A stretch of 64,000 nucleotides of DNA from Corallincola holothuriorum. Its GTDB lineage: Bacteria > Pseudomonadota > Gammaproteobacteria > Enterobacterales > Neiellaceae. Location of the stretch: the NCBI RefSeq assembly GCF_003336225.1, contig NZ_QPID01000001.1:434001-498000 (forward strand), written 5' to 3'. A program made the position numbers and the translations under genes. Every line of letters begins with the position of its first letter. The stretch's first letter is position 1. Below are positions 36,185 through 45,987 of the stretch, in pieces. Under the pieces are notes generated by a model. The model searched no databases. It was not told the DNA's origin and saw nothing but the letters and a program-made list of their open reading frames with translations.

Positions 36185-37080
36185 TGTCACCAGAGCTGAT
36201 CGCCAGAGACTGCTTAGCGCGCGTTCCTCAAGCGCTTCTTTGTGGGCCACAGGATAGCTTATCCATAAGCCCACTCAATCAAGGCCTTGGCAATACGGTC
36301 TTTGCAATCAGCCAGGGGGATAAGCCGCCTAAACAAGTCCTACGCCTTCTTAATCAAAACTTGGCACTGATTAATCGCCACAATGAAGTTTTGGTCTGGC
36401 AACGATGCGCTGATATAGGTATCGCACCAGCACTCCTGTTCTGGAGTCATGAGCATCAATTCTGTGTCACAGACTATGTATGCCAACAAACGCCTTTCGT
36501 ATTGGATATAGAGGCTCTGAGCCGCTTATTGATTCGTCTGCATGCTTTACCTGCGCTACCCACCACGTCATATTCATATCAGCACCGCGTTGAATACTAC
36601 TGGAATAACCTGACTAACAAATCACATGCTCAGTGGAACACGGTGCTGAAGCCGTACATCACTCAAATACCAAACATCGTCAGTTCAATTGAACAGAGTA
36701 AACTGCCCGCGTGTGTTTGCCATCACGACTTAACACCTGAGAATATTTTGATCGGCAACGACGGAATGCAGTTAATCGATTTTGAGTATGCAGATCAAGG
36801 TCACCCACTGTTTGACCTTGCCAGCGCAACCGACGCGCTAGATAGCTGCAATAGTGACCTGTTATGGCGGCATTACGCAGCACAACGGGGCGTTAGTACA
36901 AGTGATCGGAACGAACAATTAGCGTGGCAGAGCGCACAAACGCTATACACGTTACTCAGTCTATTGTGGGTATTGTCGGAGCAAGTCGTTCATTATCGAT
37001 GCGAGCAACGCGCATCAACACTGAACCTTCTTGCCAACCGCTATATGCAACGGCTCTCCAACAACGATTTTTCGTTATAA
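36184..37080 (+). CDS. Choline/aminoglycoside kinase-fold protein, probable thiamine kinase
   Basis: A 298-residue APH-family phosphotransferase. The catalytic loop is CHHDLTPENILIGN with HxDxxxxN, followed by metal-binding LIDFEYADQGHPLFDLASA. GTG at 36184 overlaps the pnuT stop (TAGTG). In the TPP-regulated operon the natural role is phosphorylation of incoming thiamine, as for ThiK, which would trap thiamine brought in by PnuT. The family also includes choline kinases, so the substrate is inferred from context. Confidence 0.82.
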   Translation: MSPELIARDCLARVPQALLCGPQDSLSISPLNQGLGNTVFAISQGDKPPKQVLRLLNQNLALINRHNEVLVWQRCADIGIAPALLFWSHEHQFCVTDYVCQQTPFVLDIEALSRLLIRLHALPALPTTSYSYQHRVEYYWNNLTNKSHAQWNTVLKPYITQIPNIVSSIEQSKLPACVCHHDLTPENILIGNDGMQLIDFEYADQGHPLFDLASATDALDSCNSDLLWRHYAAQRGVSTSDRNEQLAWQSAQTLYTLLSLLWVLSEQVVHYRCEQRASTLNLLANRYMQRLSNNDFSL

Positions 37081-37168
37081 CAACAGAAAGACGCCGCCGA
37101 ACGCCGCGCCGCGCCGGAATCCTGCTCTGGGGTCGATAAACACTCCATGCGTCATCACAGATTAGCTA

Positions 37169-37210
37169 ATAAAAAGCAGGAAAAGCAGCCCAAGCCACCT
37201 TCCCTGCTGG
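37169..37210 (-). terminator. Putative terminator of gltS
   Basis: On the minus strand AGCAGGGAA pairs with TTTTCCTGCT around a loop of about 20 nt, followed by TTTTTATTA. It lies just beyond the gltS stop, between gltS and the convergent thiamine operon. Confidence 0.5.
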
Positions 37211-37214
37211 TTTG

Positions 37215-38447
37215 CTAAAAGTTTGCCAAAAAGAATGGGATCATCAGTGCATTCACCAAATCAATAAAGAATGCACAAACCAAAGGCACAATAATAAACG
37301 CCAAATGGGATGTACCATAACGCTGTGAGACCGCAGACATATTCGCCATGGCTGTGGGGGTGGAGCCTAGGGAGATACCACCAAAACCGGAGCACACAAC
37401 CGCGGCGTCATAGTTTTTACCCATGGCAGGAAAAATAACAAAGATGTTAATCAATATTGCCATGACAAATTGCGCAGCGAGGATGGTAAACATAGGGCCA
37501 GCAAGATCGATTAAGCTCCATAACTGCATGCTCATCAAAGACATTGCTAAAAAGGTACCCAATGCCAGATCAGCGATTAATGCGACTTCAGGTGTTCTTG
37601 AGGGCCACTTGGTGCCGCTGATGCGAGGAAAAGAATCGGGTAACAAGTTAGTGATTAATATACCGGCGAACAGACAGGTCACAAACAGAGGTAATTGCAA
37701 GCCAAGTGAAGCAACACCTTCGTTCAAGAACATACCTAAAATGGCGCTAATATGAATAGCAAGCACGGCATCAAGGAAACCAAACGCGGTAATGTTTTGT
37801 CCGCCCGCTTTTTCATCAACAACACCAACATCTATCGGCGCTTGCTGCGCTGGCTTAAGATCATGTCGATTAATAAGGTACTTGGCAATTGGACCGCCCA
37901 TCAGACTGGCCAATATCAAACCAAAAGTGGCACTGGCAATACCGATCTCCATGGCATTCGAAATACCAAACTCTTCACTGATGCGAGGAGCCCATGCGAT
38001 CGCAGTACCATGCCCACCAATCAGCGAGACCGAACCACTGAGCATACCCACAGCGCCTTCAAGCCCAAAAGCTGCAGCGACACCTATCCCCGTTAGGTTC
38101 TGAATGACCATATAGCTAACGGTCAGCCCCAGCAGAATAACCAAGGGCAAACCGCCTTTAAGCAGGTCTTTCAGGCTGGCGTTAATACCTATGGTGGTAA
38201 AGAAATAGATCAGCAGTACATCTCTGGCCTGCAGATCAAACTGTACTTCCACACCAAATAGCCCATAAACAATACCAATAAGGATAGAAATAAGTAGTCC
38301 GCCGGTAACAGGCTCTGGAATACTAAACTCTTTGAGAAACCCGATCGCACTGTTCAGCCGTCGACCAATAAACAGAACCACAATCCCGATTGTTACAGTA
38401 AGGTATGAATCTAAACTTAGTACACCGTCGATAAACGTTAATTCCAT
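37215..38447 (-). CDS. gltS: GltS sodium/glutamate symporter
   Basis: A 410-residue inner-membrane transporter of the ESS family, with duplicated five-helix halves. Diagnostic segments are IPEPVTGGLLISILIGIVYG near the N-terminus and GGISLGSTPTAMANMSAVSQ near the C-terminus, together with SVSLIGGHGTAIAWAP; the two glycine-rich reentrant loops form the substrate path. It takes up glutamate with sodium. It stands alone, divergent from the Bcr-type exporter; the 281-bp region between them shows no distinctive site. Confidence 0.94.
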   Translation of the reverse strand: MELTFIDGVLSLDSYLTVTIGIVVLFIGRRLNSAIGFLKEFSIPEPVTGGLLISILIGIVYGLFGVEVQFDLQARDVLLIYFFTTIGINASLKDLLKGGLPLVILLGLTVSYMVIQNLTGIGVAAAFGLEGAVGMLSGSVSLIGGHGTAIAWAPRISEEFGISNAMEIGIASATFGLILASLMGGPIAKYLINRHDLKPAQQAPIDVGVVDEKAGGQNITAFGFLDAVLAIHISAILGMFLNEGVASLGLQLPLFVTCLFAGILITNLLPDSFPRISGTKWPSRTPEVALIADLALGTFLAMSLMSMQLWSLIDLAGPMFTILAAQFVMAILINIFVIFPAMGKNYDAAVVCSGFGGISLGSTPTAMANMSAVSQRYGTSHLAFIIVPLVCAFFIDLVNALMIPFFLANF

Positions 38448-38728
38448 AATTCCCCCATTATCAACCCCTTTGAAAACGTTTGTTTGGGTCTTGTCGACGC
38501 TTTCGCCGAACTCGGTTATGCAGTTGAGTCTATCAGCTCTGTTACAAATCGTTACTGTAAAACTAAATAATTCAGATCTTTAACTCCACTAGGCGGTTAG
38601 AATAAACCAGTTACGACCACCTTTACTGCACTATAGTTACAAGCGGTATCAACATGCGCCGTAAAACAACCTGACGTAGTTTCGGCTATACAAAACTCTT
38701 ACCTGATAATTAAGGATGCGCTTCTATT

Positions 38729-39916
38729 ATGTGGCGGAGCGTTCTACTTCTTGCCTCTATCGTTGCACTGACTCCCCTTGCTATCGATATGTATTTGCCA
38801 GCGATGCCAAGTATGGCGCGCGATTTCTCTACGCCGTTAAGCACCATCCAGGGTTCAATGAGTACGTTTTTGATCGGCTTTGCCATCGGCCAGCTGATTC
38901 ACGGTCCGTTAACTGATGCATTGGGCCGGCGTCCCATCGCCCTGCTCGGTTTAACGATCTTTTCGTTGTCCAGTTTTTATCTCGCTAACGTTACTACGCC
39001 TAACGAATTCCTTTGGGTCAGAGTGTTACAAGCACTCGGCGGCGCATCCGGCTCCGTGGTCATCAACGCGATCATCACTGATCGCTATCGTGGACATGAA
39101 GCGATCGTAGTGCGTTCAACCATTATTATGGTGATGACGTTAGCGCCAATGTTAGCGCCGACATTAGGCGGCATGCTGCTGCACTTTTTCGGCTGGCGGA
39201 GTATTTTTGTATTCTTAGGTGCTTGGTCATTAATGGTGCTGCTATGGAGCTTTTTTGCGCTCAAAGAATCAAACAAACATAGACATGCGCTTAACTTTGG
39301 CAACATAAAGAACAACTACATCAGCGTAGTAAAACGGCCATTATTGTGGCCTTGGTTGCTTGGTATGGCGCTCAATAGTGGCGCTTTCTTTGCCTTTCTA
39401 ACGGCTTCGCCTTATGTCTACATTGAAGTATTAAAGATCGATCCACAGAGTTTTGGTTTTTACTTTGGGGCTAACGTGGTGGTGATGATGTTAGGAGCCG
39501 CGTTTAATAGCCGTTTAGCACGACTATTTGGCCCAAGAACCGTGCTACGTAAGGCGCAACACTGTCAGTTGGCAGCTATTTCAACATTAGTTATATGTGT
39601 CTCCATGGACATCGTCTCCCTTTGGCTCCTTGTCCCTTTATGCGCAATATTTATGGGGTTAAATAGTTTTGTATTTCCCAACGCCAGTAGCCTGTTACTA
39701 GAGAGGTTTAGCATGAACGCTGGTACGACATCTGCGCTGCTTGGTGCCACTCAATTCGCTATGGGCGCGCTATTTAGTATCGCTGTTGCCCAAGGCCATG
39801 GCGACGGTGCAGCGCCAATGGTCATAGCCATGTTCTTCGGTGGTTTATGCGCCCATATACTGATTGGGCGAGGATTGAAATTACTCGCAACCGGTGATGT
39901 AAAACAACACGCTTAG
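38729..39916 (+). CDS. Bcr/CflA-family MFS exporter
   Basis: A 395-residue MFS protein with 12 predicted helices. LTPLAIDMYLPAMPSMARDF and GQLIHGPLTDALGRRPIALL (motif A) are typical of the Bcr/CflA drug-export subfamily, as is the RVLQALGGASGSVVINAIIT motif C-like stretch. Substrates in the family are bicyclomycin, chloramphenicol or sulfonamides, but this cannot be predicted here. Single gene with its own upstream region. Confidence 0.9.
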   Translation: MWRSVLLLASIVALTPLAIDMYLPAMPSMARDFSTPLSTIQGSMSTFLIGFAIGQLIHGPLTDALGRRPIALLGLTIFSLSSFYLANVTTPNEFLWVRVLQALGGASGSVVINAIITDRYRGHEAIVVRSTIIMVMTLAPMLAPTLGGMLLHFFGWRSIFVFLGAWSLMVLLWSFFALKESNKHRHALNFGNIKNNYISVVKRPLLWPWLLGMALNSGAFFAFLTASPYVYIEVLKIDPQSFGFYFGANVVVMMLGAAFNSRLARLFGPRTVLRKAQHCQLAAISTLVICVSMDIVSLWLLVPLCAIFMGLNSFVFPNASSLLLERFSMNAGTTSALLGATQFAMGALFSIAVAQGHGDGAAPMVIAMFFGGLCAHILIGRGLKLLATGDVKQHA

Positions 39917-40012
39917 CCAAACTGTGTGTTAAGTAATACTTTGAACATAAAACAATCAAAATCTAAGAACACTTCGCTATGATATCCCCATAATTAGAGT
40001 GAAGGCTGTCAA

Positions 40013-40711
40013 ATGATTGATCTATACCAGTTTCCTCCCTCTTTGGGCGTGCCTAATGCGAGTTCATTGTGCCTTAAGCTTGAGACCTTTTTAAAGATTG
40101 CAGGACTAGATTACCGCAACCATTACGGGGCCGATCTGCGCAACGCGCCCAAAAGCAAAATGCCCTACGTTGTTATGAACGGTAAGGTACTAGGCGATTC
40201 AGAACTTATCATTGAACATTTGCTAGCTAACGAGGCAAAGCAAGTTGACGCGTGGCTAACTCAAGAGCAAAAGGCGATCTCTAAGAGCTTCTCCCGTTTA
40301 TGTAATGAGCACCTTTACTGGGTGCTGGTCTATAGCCGCTGGCAGGACGATACCGGATGGGCACACATAAAGCAGGAGTTCTTTAAACCACTTCCTGGAA
40401 TTATCCGTCCATTAGTAGCTACTGTACTCCGCAGGAAGATAAAGCGTGACCTTTGGGGTCAAGGGTTGTCTAGGCACTCAGCAAAAGAGATATGGCAGAT
40501 TGCTGATAAGGATTTACAAGCATTGTCTTTCTACCTAGCAGATAAGTCCTATATGATGGGCGAGCAACCCTGCAGTGTTGATGCCAGCGTATTTGGCGTA
40601 CTCGCCAACGTATGTCTCTCTAAGCCATCTACCCCCCTCACACAACTGAGCCATAACTATCCAAACTTAAACCAATATTGCGATAGGATGATGGCGCGTT
40701 TCTACGAGTAG
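40013..40711 (+). CDS. Glutathione S-transferase-like protein (metaxin/failed-axon type)
   Basis: A 232-residue two-domain GST-fold protein. The N-terminal thioredoxin-like half (YQFPPSLGVPNASSLCLKLE, KMPYVVMNG, LGDSELIIEHL) is of the GST_N_4 class with SxLxLKLE, not the catalytic Ser/Cys start of classical GSTs. The C-terminal half is helical (SVDASVFGVLANV). Proteins of this class are found in many marine gammaproteobacteria, with unknown substrates. It is followed by a strong terminator. Confidence 0.78.
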   Translation: MIDLYQFPPSLGVPNASSLCLKLETFLKIAGLDYRNHYGADLRNAPKSKMPYVVMNGKVLGDSELIIEHLLANEAKQVDAWLTQEQKAISKSFSRLCNEHLYWVLVYSRWQDDTGWAHIKQEFFKPLPGIIRPLVATVLRRKIKRDLWGQGLSRHSAKEIWQIADKDLQALSFYLADKSYMMGEQPCSVDASVFGVLANVCLSKPSTPLTQLSHNYPNLNQYCDRMMARFYE

Positions 40712-40718
40712 CGTATAC

Positions 40719-40748
40719 AAAAAAGTCAGCCCATAGGCTGACTTTTTT
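40719..40748. terminator. Bidirectional Rho-independent terminator
   Basis: AAAAAAGTCAGCC-CATA-GGCTGACTTTTTT is a perfect 13-bp hairpin with A- and T-runs on both sides. It can end transcription of the GST-like gene (plus) and of the convergent SulP gene (minus). Confidence 0.9.
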
Positions 40749-40774
40749 GAAATGACGCAGTTAAAACCGAAGCG

Positions 40775-42346
40775 TTAGTCTAACTTGTCAGCAGCAACAT
40801 GATATGACGGATCTTCAATCACATTCACTTCAACTAGGTTACCCGCTTTGCTCAACAACATTCGACATTCAGCACTTAAATGGCGCAGGTGCAAACGTTT
40901 ACCTTCTGCTAAGTATTTTTCGGCGATCGAGTCAATCGCTTCCAAGCCAGAGTGATCACATACCCTCGCCCGTTTAAACTCAATAACGACATCATCAGGA
41001 TCGTTTTTCGGATCGAACAACTCTTTAAAATCACTGACTGAACCAAAAAATAGCGGTCCATCCAGCTTATAGATCTTCCAGCCATCTTTATCGATGGAAT
41101 CCCTGACACCGATATGTTTAGCGTGCTCCCAGGCAAAAACTAACGCAGCGACGATAACACCGACAACAACGGCGATCGCCAGATCTGTCACCACAGTTAC
41201 ACCAGATACCAGGATCAGCACAAATGCGTCATGCCTCGGCACCTTGCTCAAAATACGGAAACTAGACCATTCAAATGTTGCGATTACCACCATAAACATC
41301 ACACCGACCAGCGCGGCGATGGGGATCTGTTCGATCAGCGGTGCGCCCCACAAAATGAAGCCAAGCAAGAATAAGGCTGCGGCGATACCAGATAAACGAC
41401 CCCGACCACCTGAGCTGACATTGATCATACTTTGCCCGATCATGGCACAGCCACCCATGCCACCAAAACTACCCGTCACGACGTTAGCCACACCCTGTGC
41501 GACACACTCTTTATTACCTTTACCGCGGGTATCTGTCATATCGTCAATCACAGTCACGGTCAGCAATGACTCGATCAAACCAATTGCAGCGAAGATAATT
41601 GAATAAGGTAAGATTAACTGCAGCGTTTCCCAGTTCAACGGCACCTGGGGCAACGCAAAACTTGGTAGTTCACCAGCGATACTAGCGAGGTCACCCACGC
41701 GCTTGGTGTCTAAATCAAACATCAAAACAACCACACTAACAGTCACAATCGCTACCAGAGCAGATGGAATCGCTTTAGTGAATCGGGGTAGAAAGTGGGT
41801 GATCGCCATTGTAATACCCACGGCTCCCAACATGAGGACAAGTTGCATCCCACTTAGCCAGTCACCAGATAACCAGCCCCACTTCCCTTCCGGCGTGAAT
41901 GACTGCAATTGTGGCAGTTGAGCAAGGAAGATGACAATAGCCAGACCGTTAACGAAACCAAGCATTACAGGTGTCGGCACCATACGAATGAACTTGCCCA
42001 GTTTTAACGCCCCAGCTGTGATCTGAATAAAGCCCATCAAAACCACTGACGCGAAGAGGTATTGCACACCTGCATCCGCACCATAGCGCCGAGTAGCTTC
42101 GGCCACTAGCGCAACCATCACAACAGCCAAAGCCCCGGTTGCCCCTGAGATCATACCCGGGCGACCACCAATACAAGCCGTGATCAAACCGACCATAAAT
42201 GCTGCATACAATCCCACCAGCGGGTGCACACCAGCAACAAAGGCGAACGCGACTGCTTCAGGGATCAGGGCCAAAGCCACTGTCAAACCTGAGAGCAAAT
42301 CCGCCCGTGGATTTTGCGTTAAAGATGCAAATAACTTGGATAACAT
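40775..42346 (-). CDS. SulP-family anion transporter with STAS domain
   Basis: A 523-residue SLC26/SulP transporter. The membrane part (about 1-400, 12-14 helices) begins with [19 protein letters not shown] and contains [20 protein letters not shown] and [16 protein letters not shown] short cytoplasmic STAS domain ([24 protein letters not shown]-like end) closes it. Possible substrates are sulfate, bicarbonate or other anions; absence of a linked carbonic anhydrase or sulfate gene leaves this open. Upstream 42347-42571 is non-coding with nothing recognisable. Confidence 0.88.
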   Translation of the reverse strand: MLSKLFASLTQNPRADLLSGLTVALALIPEAVAFAFVAGVHPLVGLYAAFMVGLITACIGGRPGMISGATGALAVVMVALVAEATRRYGADAGVQYLFASVVLMGFIQITAGALKLGKFIRMVPTPVMLGFVNGLAIVIFLAQLPQLQSFTPEGKWGWLSGDWLSGMQLVLMLGAVGITMAITHFLPRFTKAIPSALVAIVTVSVVVLMFDLDTKRVGDLASIAGELPSFALPQVPLNWETLQLILPYSIIFAAIGLIESLLTVTVIDDMTDTRGKGNKECVAQGVANVVTGSFGGMGGCAMIGQSMINVSSGGRGRLSGIAAALFLLGFILWGAPLIEQIPIAALVGVMFMVVIATFEWSSFRILSKVPRHDAFVLILVSGVTVVTDLAIAVVVGVIVAALVFAWEHAKHIGVRDSIDKDGWKIYKLDGPLFFGSVSDFKELFDPKNDPDDVVIEFKRARVCDHSGLEAIDSIAEKYLAEGKRLHLRHLSAECRMLLSKAGNLVEVNVIEDPSYHVAADKLD

Positions 42347-42571
42347 TTAAGACCCGACACTTTTTGAAGTAGCTCACAAAAACAGCCGCGTATGCTAACA
42401 GAATGTGACATAAAACGCAGCGCCTATTTCTTTTATGCTAGCTGCATAGTAGTCCACATTAACCAGGCCAAAACACTTACTGCTCTCTATTAGTGACAAA
42501 TGGTAAAGATCTGGCATTCTTTAGCTTGAGACAGATTAGTCGTCACGCTATCTACCAGATAAGAACCAAAG

Positions 42572-42775
42572 ATGAACAACAACCCCACACCCAAGCAGAT
42601 AGTTTCCCCTTGCATTGGCAACTGCAAGCTCATCGATAATGCGTGTATTGGCTGTAAGCGCACGTTAATTCAGATCACTAACTGGCGCTCGATGTCCTCA
42701 CAACAACGGGATCAAATCATCAGTGAACTCAATGAAAAACGTTCGTTGGCACCGTTGCGGACTTCAGCACCCTAA
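42572..42775 (+). CDS. DUF1289 small cysteine protein
   Basis: A 67-residue DUF1289 protein with the typical cysteine pattern: SPCIGNCKLIDNACIGCKRT, four cysteines likely to bind a metal or Fe-S cluster, followed by NWRSMSSQQRDQIISEL. Function unknown. It is 79 bp upstream of the VWA lipoprotein gene. Confidence 0.85.
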   Translation: MNNNPTPKQIVSPCIGNCKLIDNACIGCKRTLIQITNWRSMSSQQRDQIISELNEKRSLAPLRTSAP

Positions 42776-42854
42776 TAACATTCGCAAACAGATTGCCCCA
42801 GATCCCATTCGCCGCGTTTAACAGGGAAACAGCGCGAACAACTAAGGTGATCAA

Positions 42855-44504
42855 ATGCGCCACATTATCCTGCTTTCAATTATTACGGGTGTATTCACCA
42901 CGGCATGTAGCTATTACAACGAAACCAATAACGAGGAAACGGCCGGCAACGCCGTGGAAGCGGAGATCCAGGCGCGACAAGTAGCGATGGAAAAACGGCA
43001 ACAAAAGTCCGCCGCCCACAGTGATATGAGTATAGCCTTGGTCATGCCCCGTCCTGCTCGCCAAGCACCCGCAGAAAAAAATCGAGAAAACTATCAGGCA
43101 TACACCTCAAATCCTATTACTAAGGTTCTCGAACAACCTGTTTCGACTTTCTCTATTGACGTCGACACCAGCAGCTATAGCAATGTGCGTCGTATCTTAA
43201 ATCAGGGGGCCTTGCCTAATCATCACGCTGTTCGCGTAGAAGAGATGGTGAATTATTTTAGTTATGACTACCCGGCCCCGAAATCAGTAGAGCAACCCTT
43301 CACCGTCAGTACGGAAATAGCCCCTTCGCCTTGGGACAATGATCGTTTACTTCTCCAGATCGGTTTAAAAGGGTATGAGCTCAGTAGCAATAAGGCACTA
43401 CCACCCGCCAACCTCGTTTTCCTGGTAGATGTCAGTGGCTCTATGCAAAGTGAAGCCAAGCTGCCTTTGGTCAAACGATCATTGCGAATGCTGGCATCGC
43501 AAATGCGAGACGTAGATACGCTGTCGCTCGTTGTCTATGCAGGTCAAGCTGGGACCGTTTTGCCACCCACCGCAGGCGATCAAAAAGCAACCATTTTTCA
43601 AGCGATTGACCAGCTTGAAGCGGGTGGTTCAACCAACGGCGAAGCTGGCATTATGTTGGCGTATCAATTGGCCGAAGATGCACGAGTAGCTGACGGTGTT
43701 AACCGCATCATATTGTGTAGTGATGGCGATCTTAATGTTGGCACCACCAATATTGATGCGCTAAAACAGCTGGTGGCTCGAAAGCGCGAGGACGGCATCA
43801 GTCTCACCACACTGAGCTTTGGCCATGGTAACTATAACGACGAATTGATGGAACAGATTGCTGATGTCGGTAACGGTAACGCTGCCTATATTGATACGCT
43901 GCTGGAAGCTAAGAAAGTGCTGATAGATCAGATGGGCGGTACTTTGCTAACGATCGCCAAGGACGTAAAGATCCAAGTAGAATTTAATCCCTCCCGCGTT
44001 CTTGAATATCGTCTGATTGGTTACGAGAATCGGATGCTATCAAATGATGAGTTTAATAATGACAAAGTAGATGCCGGTGATATTGGCGCAGGTCACACAG
44101 TGACGGCCCTGTACGAGCTCACCATGGTCGATGCAAAACAACCTTCCACAGACCCGTTACGTTACCAAAATGAGCATCAACCACAACCAAGCAAGAGTGA
44201 AGAAATTGCGTTTATTAAGTTGCGATATAAGCAGCCAGAAAGCAAACAGTCATTGCTGATTGAACGCCCCGTCACTGCCGACCAGATTAAGAATCCAGCC
44301 GCTGTTAGCAACAACTTTAAACTGGCAACCGCGGTCGCTGCGTTTGGACAAAAGTTACAAGGGGGGAAATTTATTGGTGATTTCGATTATGATGCCATTC
44401 TGACATTGGCTAATCCGGCCAGCGAGACAAACGCCACACCGCTTCAGAGCCAATTCATCGAATTAGTTGAGCTGGCGAAGCTTAATAGCGAATCAGGTGT
44501 ATAA
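42855..44504 (+). CDS. VWA-domain lipoprotein (YfbK-like)
   Basis: A 549-residue lipoprotein with signal and lipobox (ITGVFTTAC, Cys18). A YfbK-type N-terminal region (PVSTFSIDVDTSSYSNVRR, EEMVNYFSYDYP) precedes a von Willebrand factor A domain with a complete MIDAS start, FLVDVSGSMQSE, and SDGDLNVG. The C-terminal part (FIKLRYKQPESKQSLL..) resembles DUF3520. It is probably attached to a periplasmic membrane face and binds a divalent cation. It is followed 12 bp later by an ECF sigma factor gene and a membrane protein gene. Confidence 0.88.
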   Translation: MRHIILLSIITGVFTTACSYYNETNNEETAGNAVEAEIQARQVAMEKRQQKSAAHSDMSIALVMPRPARQAPAEKNRENYQAYTSNPITKVLEQPVSTFSIDVDTSSYSNVRRILNQGALPNHHAVRVEEMVNYFSYDYPAPKSVEQPFTVSTEIAPSPWDNDRLLLQIGLKGYELSSNKALPPANLVFLVDVSGSMQSEAKLPLVKRSLRMLASQMRDVDTLSLVVYAGQAGTVLPPTAGDQKATIFQAIDQLEAGGSTNGEAGIMLAYQLAEDARVADGVNRIILCSDGDLNVGTTNIDALKQLVARKREDGISLTTLSFGHGNYNDELMEQIADVGNGNAAYIDTLLEAKKVLIDQMGGTLLTIAKDVKIQVEFNPSRVLEYRLIGYENRMLSNDEFNNDKVDAGDIGAGHTVTALYELTMVDAKQPSTDPLRYQNEHQPQPSKSEEIAFIKLRYKQPESKQSLLIERPVTADQIKNPAAVSNNFKLATAVAAFGQKLQGGKFIGDFDYDAILTLANPASETNATPLQSQFIELVELAKLNSESGV

Positions 44505-44516
44505 GGAGCAGGTGCA

Positions 44517-45053
44517 ATGACCGAGATGGTCACCGATGAACAGTTGATGCAGCGTTTCGCCAAAGGTGATTCGACCGCGTTTAATCGACTGTTCAGTCGT
44601 TATAAACAGCGTCTATACGGCTTTCTAAGGCAACAACTGCCGGGCGCGTTAGCAGATGAACTATGCCAAGAAACATGGGAATCTGTTATTCGGCACTCTG
44701 CAAGTTATCAACCAACAGCAAAGTTTCAAACCTACTTGTTCACCATAGGTCGTCGTAAAGTGATCGACCACTGGCGGACACAGAAGCCCAGCGAATCGCT
44801 GGATGATAATTTGCTATACACCACTGGGCCCGAAGTGCGGCTAGCTAGTGAACAAACCGCCAGCGCCTTGATGACGCAAGTTGCCGCACTGCCTTTCGTT
44901 CAAAAAGAAGCATTTTTGCTCAAAGAATCAGGCATGAGTGTACAGGAAGTCGCGGATATTACCGGTGTGGGTTATGAAACAGCAAAAAGCAGACTAAAAC
45001 TGGCATTTAGAAAACTTCGTTCAACACTGGAGGCCCAATATGCAGAGGCCTGA
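44517..45053 (+). CDS. ECF-type sigma-70 family RNA polymerase sigma factor
   Basis: A 178-residue ECF sigma factor. Region 2 is at about 10-80 (TAFNRLFSRYKQRLYGFLRQ, DELCQETWESVIRHSAS), region 4 at about 120-170 (LPFVQKEAFLLKESGMSVQE, VGYETAKSRLKLAFRKLRS). AAGGAG precedes the ATG by 8 nt. The gene overlaps the next membrane-protein gene by 14 bp, the common arrangement for a sigma factor and its membrane partner. Its promoters cannot be predicted from this sequence. Confidence 0.93.
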   Translation: MTEMVTDEQLMQRFAKGDSTAFNRLFSRYKQRLYGFLRQQLPGALADELCQETWESVIRHSASYQPTAKFQTYLFTIGRRKVIDHWRTQKPSESLDDNLLYTTGPEVRLASEQTASALMTQVAALPFVQKEAFLLKESGMSVQEVADITGVGYETAKSRLKLAFRKLRSTLEAQYAEA

Positions 45054-45984
45054 TTATGAATTTGAAAAGTACCTGGATGGCGATCATCCAATATCTCAGC
45101 AGTTCCAGAAGGAACAAACGGCTCAGCCATCGATGCCAGCTGATCTCGAGCAAAGCTTACTCAGTATGGCTCATAAAAGCGCGCGGAGACGCTCGCCTCA
45201 GTGGCGCTGGTTAGCCATTGCCGCGAGCTTCGTTCTGGTATCGGTGATCTATCGCGGTAGCGAATGGGCGCTCGTGGACAGTCTGACACCATCCGAAACC
45301 ATGCCTCTGAGTTTTGACGAAGTAGCACAACTTAAGCCGGTACCGCAAAATACCGGCGGAGGCCCAGGCGAGGTAACGCTAGCGAAAAGGTCGATGCGAA
45401 GCCAACAAGCTATCGTTGCGGAATCCGAGATTGCAATGCCGATAGTCCCTGACAGTAAGGCGAAGTTTCATGCGCAGTTAAGACCGTCTGGTGATACCGA
45501 TCTAAGCTATCTGGTCGCTGCAGCTCCAGCAGCAGTAGGCGAATATCAATCTGGCTTAAACAAGCAATGTCTGTTATCTCAGTTCGACCGATATACAGAA
45601 CAGCAGTTGGCATTAGAGCAATGGTCGAGACATTGGTTACAGATGCGCTATCCACAGTTGGCGCAGTTGGCGGTTGCACGCCAAGAGCAACGCAGTTGGA
45701 AGCTTCAGTTCGAACAGCAGTTAGTTCGACAGGTCGGTAGAGATGCGCCACAAGCTTTGCCAGCGGCTTTGCCATTCGCCGATTGGGCGGCAAGCTTTGA
45801 CACCGATACACTAGAAGCAGCATGCCAAAGTAACGGTGCGCTCTGCGCGTCACTCGCGTCTTGGCAATACCAGCTAGCGCAACAACCTGAAACTCTGGCA
45901 GAAGGATTCAGCGACCTGTTCCGCTCAACAGAGTACCAAAGCAAACTACAAGCCATACCGGCACACGTGGAAGGTTGTCAGTAG
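45040..45984 (+). CDS. Membrane protein coupled to the ECF sigma factor
   Basis: A 314-residue protein with one membrane segment near residues 62-80 (WLAIAASFVLVSVIYRG) and a large predicted periplasmic part of about 230 residues, with the last 170 residues helical and Gln/Trp-rich. I see no zinc-binding HxxxCxxC anti-sigma motif, so it is not a standard ZAS protein. The overlap with the sigma factor gene and the topology (short cytoplasmic N-terminus, one helix, large outside domain) make an anti-sigma or sensor role possible. That role is inference. Confidence 0.6.
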   Translation: MQRPDYEFEKYLDGDHPISQQFQKEQTAQPSMPADLEQSLLSMAHKSARRRSPQWRWLAIAASFVLVSVIYRGSEWALVDSLTPSETMPLSFDEVAQLKPVPQNTGGGPGEVTLAKRSMRSQQAIVAESEIAMPIVPDSKAKFHAQLRPSGDTDLSYLVAAAPAAVGEYQSGLNKQCLLSQFDRYTEQQLALEQWSRHWLQMRYPQLAQLAVARQEQRSWKLQFEQQLVRQVGRDAPQALPAALPFADWAASFDTDTLEAACQSNGALCASLASWQYQLAQQPETLAEGFSDLFRSTEYQSKLQAIPAHVEGCQ

Positions 45985-45987
45985 TCG

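Noticed and set aside
41094-41606. A 170-codon plus-strand frame.
   Set aside because: Antisense shadow of the SulP transporter; threonine/isoleucine/proline-rich composition typical of mirrored membrane protein code.
45410-45853. A 147-codon minus-strand frame inside the membrane-protein gene.
   Set aside because: Antisense shadow of a gene that overlaps the sigma factor and has the expected topology; no family likeness.
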